From Thermotogae bacterium (GTDB taxonomy: Bacteria; Thermotogota; Thermotogae; Petrotogales; Kosmotogaceae), in the NCBI GenBank assembly GCA_003643975.1, contig QNAR01000013.1, positions 1 through 17,986 on the forward strand: DNA of 17,986 bases, in the 5' to 3' direction. A program made the position numbers and the translations under genes. How positions within the stretch are numbered: the first letter of the stretch is position 1; every line of letters starts with the position of its first letter. Shown piece after piece: positions 1 through 6,886 of this stretch. The notes under the pieces are model-generated. The model was not told the DNA's origin and made no database searches. It saw only the letters and a list, made by a program, of their open reading frames with translations.

Positions 1-587
1 ACCATCTTCAAGCCACGGCCATTATTCAGATAATAAGTGCTCAAGCTATAATTCAGCAAGCCGGCATCAATATTCCCTGCCATTATTGAATTTACAATCT
101 CTTCGTAAGACCGGTAATAAACCTTTTTGATTGTTAGATTTTTCTCTTCTGTAAACTCATCCAGAAGGGGTTCGTAAATGTCCTCGGTGAGTACGCCTAT
201 CGTTTTACCGGAGAGCTGTGAAATTGAAACAATTTCAGAAGAATTCCTGACAATTACAACTCCATGATTAGTGAAAAGAGGCGTGTTGTTGAAGGCCATA
301 AATTTCTCACGTTCAGGCGATTTTGCGGCACTTAGAAGCAAATCAATTTCATTGTTTTTTATCTTCTCAAGCAAATCAGGAAATTCCCCGTAAACAAAGC
401 TGAGCTCATATCCTGAAGCTAAAGCCCAATCTTTGGCAAGATCTACAAAGAATCCCTTAGGGGTGTTTCCATCCATATAATTTAATGGGGCATTTTGGTA
501 TACACCAACAAGAAGCAAATCACTAGCAAATAAAGAAGTGCTTATCAGGAGTATAAATAAAATAATGATTCGCTTTAACTTGAGCAT
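1..587 (-). CDS. Periplasmic solute-binding protein, family 3 type (partial, C-terminus off the left edge)
   Basis: I translated this gene directly from the minus strand; it is open to the window edge (195 codons seen). It starts with a signal peptide (MLKLKRIIILFILLISTSLFA), then LLVGVYQNAPLNYMDG and GFFVDLAKDWAL, the usual opening of SBP_bac_3 ligand-binding domains, followed by DLLLSAAKSPEREKFMAF and a second-lobe segment ISQLSGKTIGVL. The ATG at 587 follows GGAAGGTG on the minus strand, about 13 bases upstream, which is rather far; an in-frame TGA upstream excludes a longer start with this SD. Such domains occur in free amino-acid-binding proteins and as sensor domains of histidine kinases, GGDEF or HD-GYP proteins; the wording GVYQNAPLNYMDG is common in the sensor type. 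Which one it is depends on sequence outside the window. Confidence 0.85.
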   Translation of the reverse strand, partial: MLKLKRIIILFILLISTSLFASDLLLVGVYQNAPLNYMDGNTPKGFFVDLAKDWALASGYELSFVYGEFPDLLEKIKNNEIDLLLSAAKSPEREKFMAFNNTPLFTNHGVVIVRNSSEIVSISQLSGKTIGVLTEDIYEPLLDEFTEEKNLTIKKVYYRSYEEIVNSIMAGNIDAGLLNYSLSTYYLNNGRGLKM

Positions 588-1064
588 TTTTATATGATTT
601 CACCTTCCAATATACCTATTTAAGACAATTATATATAATAATACATAGTTATTATAGTGTTATTCATAGAGTTTTGTTTAGCCAAAAAAATTGATCATGA
701 TATCTTTTGCCTTTGGTTTAACAGTCTGGTGCTCATTCAGGAAAGCAGACAAGCTTCCTTACATCTGCAATTAGAGAAAGGTGCAGGTACCGCTATTGAT
801 ATTGACTTCCTCCTTTTGAGTTTGGTTCGAAGTCTTGATTGTTTCCGATTTTGTGTATTCGTATTCAACAGAACAATAATATACCTTACAAACAAAGTCT
901 GTATCCCCTCATTAAAATGTGTGGGTTTAGGCGATCAAATTTCTATAAGTAAAAAATATAATATTTTTTAAGAATTCTTTCCAATATAGCGAAATGCAGC
1001 TTGAATATTTTCGGTGAAATATGATATTATTTAAGAAATACATTAAAATAATTGAGGTGATGTG
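588..1064. other. AT-rich intergenic region without a convincing gene
   Basis: About 480 bases separate two divergent genes. A GTG-started frame at 657-971 (plus) has no SD and no recognisable features, and a short minus-strand frame at 771-908 lacks a start; I accept neither. Near 951-969 there is an AT-only inverted repeat (AAAAAATAT/ATATTTTTT). The only functional signal I can support is the promoter of the MFS operon near 1001-1030. Confidence 0.5.
1001..1030 (+). promoter_or_regulatory. Putative sigma-70 promoter for the MFS operon
   Basis: TTGAAT (1001-1006) and TATTAT (1025-1030) are separated by 18 bases, leaving a leader of roughly 25-30 bases before the start at 1065. This is a consensus match only. 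Confidence 0.5.
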
Positions 1065-2318
1065 ATGAAAAATTATCTGAAGAATTTCTGGCTTTATGCC
1101 GCAGGAAGATTTGTTTCTCTCATTGGAAGCGGGGTACAGTATTTAGCTTTGTCACTATACATCCTCGACATCACCGGTTCAGGTACGATGATGGGGACTT
1201 TTCTCGTAGTGAGTATGCTTCCAAGAGTGATTTTCGCTCCGTTTGCTGGTGTGGTTGGAGATAGGTTCAACAGGAAGAAAATAATGGTTTATTTGGACTT
1301 TGCCAGAGGAGTGTTGATTTTTCTCCTGGCATTTATCGCCTATAAAGGAATGCTGTCACTCGTTGTTATATACATATCTCAGCTTTTAATTTCAACCCTT
1401 GATATCTTTTTTGATCCCGCAACTGGTGCTATGGTGCCTGATATAGTTCCCAAAGAAAAACTCACAAGGGCTAACTCAATTCTCGGTTCGATAAACAGCT
1501 TCAGCTACATCATTGGGCCAGCTGTTGGGGGAATACTATATCCTCTGGGGATCGGCATCGTTTTTATCTTAAACGCTTCATCTTTCATTGCTTCGGGTAT
1601 CAGTGAGATGTTTATAGAGTACAAGCAAACAACAGAGAAAAAGAAGATGACAGCCAGACAATTCTTCGAGGATTTTAAGGGAGGGTTAGCATTTCTGAAG
1701 AACAGGTCAGATATTTTCCTGATAATGACCTTTGCGATGATAACGAACTTCCTTATGGCACCTGTATTCATGGTTGTTATGCCTTATTTCGCCAGAACTG
1801 TCGTGGGATTCAGCAGCCAGCAATATGGTATTTTAAATTCCACCTGGGTTGTGGGTGGTTTGATAGGGAATTTATTAATAGCATCCTTCCTCTCCAGGAC
1901 AAACCCGGGAAAACTCTTTGATGTGGGGCTTTTTGGTCAAATAGGCGCATTTTTTGTATTCAATGTGCTTATGTTCCCAATGCTGGTAAAAACTTTTGGC
2001 GGCGCGAGCTGGATGTACCTTGGCGTTCTGTCAGTATCGTTCATCGTAGCAGGTACGCTGAACGCATTTATAAACACGCCCCTCAACGTTTTTTTCCAGC
2101 GGACTATCCCCACGGAAGTGCGTTCCCGGGCTTTTTCGGTGCTTTCTGTGCTATCACAGCTCATCGTTCCGCTCGGAACCGCTCTCTTTGGGTTCCTTGT
2201 AGATAGGATGCCAGCGCATTATCTGGTGCTTGTAGCGCTATCACTTACAATTGGCGTGACAATTCCTTTCCTCGCAACGGGAAAATTAAACGTACTGAAA
2301 ACGGAAACCGAAGGTTGA
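1065..2318 (+). CDS. MFS transporter, MefA/MFS_3-like drug or metabolite exporter
   Basis: A 417-aa inner-membrane protein with about 12 hydrophobic segments, the normal MFS length. The opening (NFWLYAAGRFVSLIGSGVQ, residues 7-25, then LDITGSG) is typical of the MefA/TIGR00900 proton-coupled efflux group. MFS motif A is seen at residues 62-72 as GVVGDRFNRKK. Two hydrophobic halves are separated by a charged central loop (EYKQTTEKKKMTARQFFEDFKGG). I chose ATG 1065, behind GAGGTG (1054-1059), rather than GTG 1062. The family exports macrolides and other small compounds using the proton gradient; the substrate cannot be read from the sequence. The next gene starts 58 bases downstream on the same strand with no terminator between, so co-transcription with the DUF6506 and aminotransferase genes is likely. 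Confidence 0.9.
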   Translation: MKNYLKNFWLYAAGRFVSLIGSGVQYLALSLYILDITGSGTMMGTFLVVSMLPRVIFAPFAGVVGDRFNRKKIMVYLDFARGVLIFLLAFIAYKGMLSLVVIYISQLLISTLDIFFDPATGAMVPDIVPKEKLTRANSILGSINSFSYIIGPAVGGILYPLGIGIVFILNASSFIASGISEMFIEYKQTTEKKKMTARQFFEDFKGGLAFLKNRSDIFLIMTFAMITNFLMAPVFMVVMPYFARTVVGFSSQQYGILNSTWVVGGLIGNLLIASFLSRTNPGKLFDVGLFGQIGAFFVFNVLMFPMLVKTFGGASWMYLGVLSVSFIVAGTLNAFINTPLNVFFQRTIPTEVRSRAFSVLSVLSQLIVPLGTALFGFLVDRMPAHYLVLVALSLTIGVTIPFLATGKLNVLKTETEG

Positions 2319-2376
2319 TTTTAGCAATGCTCCGGGTATAAACTATATATAGCTCATTATCCAAGGAGTGATAAAT

Positions 2377-2709
2377 ATGCCCTTTAAAAGCCTATTTCTC
2401 TCTGGGTCGCCAGACGCTAATCCAGAAAAAGACAGAGCTCTTGTAAAAACGGAACTTTCTGAAGTCGAAGTTGTACTCGTGAAACACAGTGATTTTTCCA
2501 GGATTCTGGACATATGCAAGGATTTCGCGAGCAAAGGTGGAAACGCGATAATCCTTTGCCCAGGATTCACTCATGAGCAAGTTGCAGAAATTGCCAAAAC
2601 CGTAGGGAAAGATGTTTCGGTAAACGTGGCAAGAGGTGATGGAAAAAGTTCATTGGCTGCCAGAAAGGCTATGGAAAGAGCGGGCTGGTTTAACCCAAAA
2701 AAGGCTTGA
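2377..2709 (+). CDS. DUF6506 family protein
   Basis: A 110-aa soluble protein. The pattern LFLSGSPDANPEKDRALV, followed by an alternating beta/alpha layout with GGNAIILCPGFTHEQVAEIAK and VSVNVARGDGKSS, matches what I remember of DUF6506 proteins (a short alpha/beta fold with a GxDPExHR-like opening and an LCxGF motif). There is no signal peptide or membrane segment. ATG 2377 is chosen because AAGGAG (2363-2368) lies 8 bases upstream; a GTG at 2368 overlaps that SD. The compact conserved domain is followed by a basic tail (RKAMERAGWFNPKKA). The biochemical function is unknown. It lies 7 bases before the aminotransferase start, suggesting translational coupling. Confidence 0.75.
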   Translation: MPFKSLFLSGSPDANPEKDRALVKTELSEVEVVLVKHSDFSRILDICKDFASKGGNAIILCPGFTHEQVAEIAKTVGKDVSVNVARGDGKSSLAARKAMERAGWFNPKKA

Positions 2710-2716
2710 CAGTCAG

Positions 2717-3577
2717 ATGAAAGCTTTTTTGGATGGAAAATTCATTGAGAAAAAAGAAAGGCTAATAACACTCGAAAACAGAGGCCTAACTTTTGGAGAT
2801 GGGCTTTTTGAAGTTCTAAGGGTAAAGGATGGGCATATTTTCTTCTTCGAAGACCACCTGGCACGAATGAAGAGTAGCGCTGTATTTTTTGGTATTCCCT
2901 TTCCATATTCGCTTGATGAAATAAAAGACAGGGCCCGGGAATTAATCGCATTCAATGGTATAGATGATGGCGAGCTGTATGTAGAACTAACCCGCGGTAT
3001 CGATCAAAACCGCGAACACAAGTATCCATCTGAAAACACACAACCTACTTTTTTCATGTTAGCTATCCCGCTGCGCGAAATAGACCCTTCGAATTGGGAA
3101 AGAGGCGCAGTTGTCTTTGGCTTTCCCGATCTTAGGCATAAATTGTGTGAGCACAAGACGATTAACCTTTTACCCAATGTGATGGCTAAAAACTTCGCAT
3201 ATAAGCGTGGGGGTTATGAGGCACTCATGTACAGAGAGGATTCAAAGGGCAGGTACGCGACTGAAGGAGGAAGTTCGAATTATTTTCTTGTAAAAAACCA
3301 TACAGTGATAACACCTGAAATAGACAATATACTTCCGGGCATTACCAGAAGCAAGGTTGTCAAGCTTCTCAAAGAAAATGGCGTGGAAGTTGTGGAAAGA
3401 AGAGTTTATTACGACGAATTTTTGAAAGCCGATGAAGTCTTCCTGGTGAGCACCGTCTCTATGGTGATGCCTGTGCGAAAAATAGACAATAAGCAACTCG
3501 CGGCTCCGGATAAAATTACCTTAAAAGCCATGGAACTTTACAGAAAGCTCATAGATGAAGAAAAAGGGCGGTGTTAA
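2717..3577 (+). CDS. Class IV PLP aminotransferase, D-amino-acid transaminase type
   Basis: A 286-aa fold-type IV PLP enzyme, close to the ~283 aa of Bacillus D-amino-acid transaminase. Visible landmarks: NRGLTFGDGLFEVLRV (residues 21-36), HLARM with phosphate-binding R50, TRGIDQNREHKYP with R99 and H101 matching the carboxylate-trapping Arg98/His100 of the Bacillus enzyme, HKTINLLPNVMAK with the PLP lysine K147, and TEGGSSN with E183. These favour a D-Ala/D-Glu-type transaminase over IlvE or PabC, though class IV members are hard to separate. The position matching Tyr31 of the Bacillus enzyme is Phe31. ATG 2717 is used because homology begins there (MKAFLDGKF); upstream in-frame codons overlap the preceding gene and look non-native. 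The SD is weak, consistent with coupling to the gene 7 bases upstream. The stop lies inside the terminator hairpin. Confidence 0.85.
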   Translation: MKAFLDGKFIEKKERLITLENRGLTFGDGLFEVLRVKDGHIFFFEDHLARMKSSAVFFGIPFPYSLDEIKDRARELIAFNGIDDGELYVELTRGIDQNREHKYPSENTQPTFFMLAIPLREIDPSNWERGAVVFGFPDLRHKLCEHKTINLLPNVMAKNFAYKRGGYEALMYREDSKGRYATEGGSSNYFLVKNHTVITPEIDNILPGITRSKVVKLLKENGVEVVERRVYYDEFLKADEVFLVSTVSMVMPVRKIDNKQLAAPDKITLKAMELYRKLIDEEKGRC

Positions 3578-3592
3578 CCGCCCTTATTTTTT
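3564..3592. terminator. Bidirectional intrinsic terminator shared by convergent genes
   Basis: A 9-bp stem (AAGGGCGGT, 3564-3572, with ACCGCCCTT, 3577-3585) and GTTA loop. It is followed by TATTTTTT on the plus strand and by TTTTT on the minus strand. The aminotransferase stop (TAA 3575-3577) is in the loop, and the RND stop (3584-3586, minus) is at the other foot. Confidence 0.9.
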
Positions 3593-6500
3593 GAATCTAA
3601 AGGAAAGTTTATCAAAAATACTGTAAAGGACCGGTATCAAAAACAGTGTGAAAAACACCCCGAAAAGGAGTCCTGCTGCTATCGTTAATGCCAGAGGGCT
3701 TTCCAGCTCAGCACCTTCAGCCCGGGAGAAAATAGTGGGTAAGAGTGCAACCACAGTCGTAAGAGAAGTCATGAGAATTGGCCTTAAGCGCCTTCCGGCT
3801 CCTTCAATAACAGCCCTTGTTAACTCCATTCCTCTTTCCCTTAACTGATTGATATACGTTACCATCACGATTCCATTGTTCACCGTTACACCTATAAGAG
3901 TGAGAATTCCCATAAGGCTTCCAATACTTATTGCCTTACCGCTTATAACAGAAACAACTGCTACACCTATTATGGCCATGGGTAGGGTAAGGAATATGAC
4001 AAAAGGATACACTAGAGATTCGAACTGTGCGCCAATCACTAAATACATTAAAACGATTCCCACCACAAGCGCAAAAGCGAATTGCTTTAGCGTCTCTTGA
4101 AGGTTAGATGCTTGTCCGCCAAGTTCAGGGGTAAATTGCAACAGATTTTCATCGCTTTGAAGTAAAGCGTTCACATCCTTTACTACCTGGCTCAATGTAC
4201 GACCGGATATGCTAACCTCCACATAGCCAACTCTATGGCCATCTTTATGATCGATGCTTTTTGGTGTTTCTTTGATGCCGAGCTGAGCTACCACTCCTAC
4301 ATAACTTGGCTTTCCAAGCATAGAATCTACGGGAATTGATTTCAACCACTGGTACCCATCTTCAGGAGTTTCATAACAGAGTTTCAAAGGTACTCTTTTG
4401 CCTTTTATGAAAATATCTCCAAGGTCAACCCCCATAGTATAGGGTTGGATGGCTCCTATAACCTGCATAGGAACAATACCCGACATGATAGCTTTACCCC
4501 TGTCTATTTTCAATTCGAGGTTCTTCTCTTTCTCTTCAAAATTTGTGCTGACATTCACCACACCAGCTATTCCTCTCAGTTTCTGGGCAAATTGATTTGT
4601 AGCCTTTTCAAGAGATTGGAAGTCATCACTGTAAAATGCGATCTCAATATCATTGCCCATGAGGCTTTCTATTTCCAGGCCACCGGCAGAAACTTTGATT
4701 TCAGCGTCCAGCTTATCAGCTAAAGGCGTAAGGTCTTCTCTGAGCTTTTCCGATATTTCCTGAGAAGTTGAAGTCCTTTCTCTTTTTGGTTTTAGACTCA
4801 GTTGAATAGAAGCGGTATTTTCGCTTCCACCTAACAAAACCGAATAAATCCCACCAGTTGTACCACCATTAGCATAAAGATTTTCAAGCTGGTACTCGCC
4901 GGAATTTGAAAGGATCTCTCCTGTTATCTTTTCAACAGTTGCCTTTGTTTCCTTATAACTGCTATTTTCTGGAAGTCTTACAGAGATATTTATTATGCCG
5001 CTATCCATAGGTGGTATGAGTTCAAAATTCCGTGTTGCCATTAACAAAGCGCCAACAATGAAAATGCCTAAAAACACAGCGATGGCAATGCCCTTTTTTC
5101 TCAGTAGAACAGTTAGCCACTTTTTATAGGTTTGTTCAAGGGAATTGCGCGATTTTTTCTTGCTTTTGATAAACCCTGAAAAAGCTGGAACAAGCACAAT
5201 CGCCACAAGTAAAGAGGCTGCAAGTGAAAGTGCTAGAGCTATGGCGAAATACTTTAAGAATTGCGAGAAAAAGCCAGAGATAAAAGCAAGAGGCACAAAC
5301 ATCGCAAGGGTTGTGAGAGTAGATGAGAATATTGCTCCAACAACTTCGCTTCCTCCTAAACCAGCAGCCTCAGCCGCCGACTTCTTTTCTTCAAGATGCC
5401 TATATATCGCTTCAAGAACAACAATACTGTTATCCACAATCATCCCCACTGCCATGGTAAGACCGCCCAGAGTCATGCGATCCAGCCCAAGTCCCGAGAA
5501 ATACAGCAGGGTAACGGCAATAAGCAGTGAAAGAGGCATAGACAGTGCCACTGCCAGCGTAGCAGTCAGGTTTTTCAAGAATATCAGGATAACAACAGTT
5601 GCCACCAAAGCTCCTATGATAAGATTTCTGAAAAGCCCGCTAACAGCCTTCTCTGTGAACTTACTGCTATCACTGAGTGTGATCAGCTGAACATCAGGAT
5701 GAGCATTTTGCCATTCATTAACCGCCTGCTTAATATTCCTTGCAACCTTAACTGTATTTGTTCCGCCTTTTTTCTGAACCACAAGTACTGCAGCACTTTT
5801 GCCATTTACTTGAACAAAACCTCTTGTTTCTGAATCGACAAGCTCAACATCGGCGATCTGTTTTAATCTGACAGGTATGGGTATTCCTCCCAACTTGAGG
5901 CTTTGCCCCGTCAGAGAAGAAGTGAGCATCTTGTCCATACCGCGAATGCCAATTATCGTATTTTTTAATCCATCGAGAGATTCGAACTGACTGGAAACGG
6001 AAAGTTTGAAAACTTGATCGCCACTTTCAAGATTGCCCATAGGATATCTGACGCCTTTGGATAGAACGGTCTGAAGGATGTCATATGGTATACCATAAGT
6101 TGACAGTTTGTCTTTATCAAGGGTAATCCTTACTTCCTTTTCCGGAATTCCCAATCTCTCCACATTGGCAACTCCAACCACTCTTGAAAGCTTTTTTTGA
6201 AGCTCCAGCGAAGCATTCTCCACATCACCATCAGATGAAGAAATGCCAAGTATATACACAGGTATCATAGAGGGATTGAATTCGACTACTATTGGGTTGA
6301 CCCCTTCTGGAAGGCCTGTAGCGAATGATTCTAATGATTGTTTTATCCTTGAAACGGCGGCATTCATGTCTGTCCCGCTCTCAAATTCTATCTGGACAAT
6401 AGAAAAACCATCAACCGATTGAGAGTGAAATGACTTCACACCACTCACAAGACCTATCGCGCTTTCCACTTGGTTGGTCACATTCAATTCCACTTCTTCA

Positions 6501-6673
6501 GGTCCTGCCCCTATATAGGGGGTTACTACCACTGCATAGGGAATATCCACATTCGGCAAAAGATCAAGGGGAAGCTTTCCCCAGGAAAAAAAACCGAGGA
6601 AAACAAGAATTGAAAAAAGCAAAAAAACGGCAACAGGCCTACTTGAAAATTGGGAAAGTATACTCTTCCACAC
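3584..6673 (-). CDS. RND efflux transporter permease (AcrB/HAE1 or SwrC-like)
   Basis: A 1029-aa inner-membrane permease of full RND length with the duplicated architecture: TM1 (about residues 12-32), first periplasmic porter loop, TM2-6 cluster, second loop starting near NFELIPPMDSG, and a final TM cluster. TM4 carries GGLTMAVGMIVDNSIVVLE with D414 followed by N415, the single-Asp version of the proton-relay site (AcrB has Asp-Asp); the second half shows LMGILTLIGVTVNNGIVM. The start is GTG 6673, with AAGGAG 9 bases upstream on the minus strand. RND permeases expel drugs, lipids or amphiphiles using the proton gradient. No membrane-fusion protein or outer-membrane factor is adjacent, as with the solitary SwrC of Bacillus. 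The substrate is unknown. The promoter region carries a perfect 15-bp inverted repeat. Confidence 0.95.
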   Translation of the reverse strand: MWKSILSQFSSRPVAVFLLFSILVFLGFFSWGKLPLDLLPNVDIPYAVVVTPYIGAGPEEVELNVTNQVESAIGLVSGVKSFHSQSVDGFSIVQIEFESGTDMNAAVSRIKQSLESFATGLPEGVNPIVVEFNPSMIPVYILGISSSDGDVENASLELQKKLSRVVGVANVERLGIPEKEVRITLDKDKLSTYGIPYDILQTVLSKGVRYPMGNLESGDQVFKLSVSSQFESLDGLKNTIIGIRGMDKMLTSSLTGQSLKLGGIPIPVRLKQIADVELVDSETRGFVQVNGKSAAVLVVQKKGGTNTVKVARNIKQAVNEWQNAHPDVQLITLSDSSKFTEKAVSGLFRNLIIGALVATVVILIFLKNLTATLAVALSMPLSLLIAVTLLYFSGLGLDRMTLGGLTMAVGMIVDNSIVVLEAIYRHLEEKKSAAEAAGLGGSEVVGAIFSSTLTTLAMFVPLAFISGFFSQFLKYFAIALALSLAASLLVAIVLVPAFSGFIKSKKKSRNSLEQTYKKWLTVLLRKKGIAIAVFLGIFIVGALLMATRNFELIPPMDSGIINISVRLPENSSYKETKATVEKITGEILSNSGEYQLENLYANGGTTGGIYSVLLGGSENTASIQLSLKPKRERTSTSQEISEKLREDLTPLADKLDAEIKVSAGGLEIESLMGNDIEIAFYSDDFQSLEKATNQFAQKLRGIAGVVNVSTNFEEKEKNLELKIDRGKAIMSGIVPMQVIGAIQPYTMGVDLGDIFIKGKRVPLKLCYETPEDGYQWLKSIPVDSMLGKPSYVGVVAQLGIKETPKSIDHKDGHRVGYVEVSISGRTLSQVVKDVNALLQSDENLLQFTPELGGQASNLQETLKQFAFALVVGIVLMYLVIGAQFESLVYPFVIFLTLPMAIIGVAVVSVISGKAISIGSLMGILTLIGVTVNNGIVMVTYINQLRERGMELTRAVIEGAGRRLRPILMTSLTTVVALLPTIFSRAEGAELESPLALTIAAGLLFGVFFTLFLIPVLYSIFDKLSFRFKK

Positions 6674-6691
6674 TTTTTTCCACTCCTTAGG

Positions 6692-6719
6692 ATTATATTC
6701 AATTTTACAGGCCTAACAA
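6692..6719 (-). promoter_or_regulatory. Putative promoter of the RND gene
   Basis: Read on the minus strand: TTGTTA (6719-6714), a 16-base spacer, then TATAAT (6697-6692), a short distance before the SD AAGGAG and the GTG at 6673. Confidence 0.5.
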
Positions 6720-6728
6720 TCAAAGAAT

Positions 6729-6743
6729 GTCCTATTTTAGGAC
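6729..6743. promoter_or_regulatory. Perfect inverted repeat, possible operator of the RND gene
   Basis: GTCCTA-TTT-TAGGAC, two perfect 6-bp arms around a 3-bp spacer, lies 10 bases upstream of the proposed -35 element of the RND gene, within the 213-bp divergent intergenic region. A shorter related element TCCTTAGGA (6684-6692) overlaps the SD. The size and position fit a dimeric regulator site, but no regulator gene is nearby. Confidence 0.4.
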
Positions 6744-6827
6744 TCTCTCTGTTTTTTTAGTGTTCGGAAGCTATCAGTAACGATTATATAAAAAAATCTA
6801 AAATCTTGTGAGGAGTTTCTCAATCCC

Positions 6828-6856
6828 TTTCTTTTAAAAAATAATGAACCTATAAT
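6828..6856 (+). promoter_or_regulatory. Putative promoter of the secreted beta-rich protein gene
   Basis: A perfect -10 TATAAT (6851-6856) is preceded by a poor -35 (TTTCTT, 6828-6833) at 17-base spacing. The SD GGGGGGTG follows at 6873-6880. Confidence 0.45.
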
Positions 6857-6886
6857 TTGTGTAGATTAAAATGGGGGGTGTAAAAG

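Noticed and set aside
771..908. Minus-strand 46-codon frame with a plausible-looking Lys/Glu-rich tail
   Set aside because: No start codon with SD and a stop just upstream; could be a gene remnant but is too short to support.
951..969. AT-only inverted repeat as a terminator
   Set aside because: The stem has no GC pairs and no supported gene ends there.
657..971. 104-codon open frame in the left intergenic region
   Set aside because: GTG start without SD, no recognisable domain, Phe/Ile/Cys-rich composition typical of chance frames in AT-rich DNA.
5145..5690. 181-codon plus-strand frame inside the RND gene
   Set aside because: Antisense shadow of a well-supported 1029-aa RND gene; no SD or domain.
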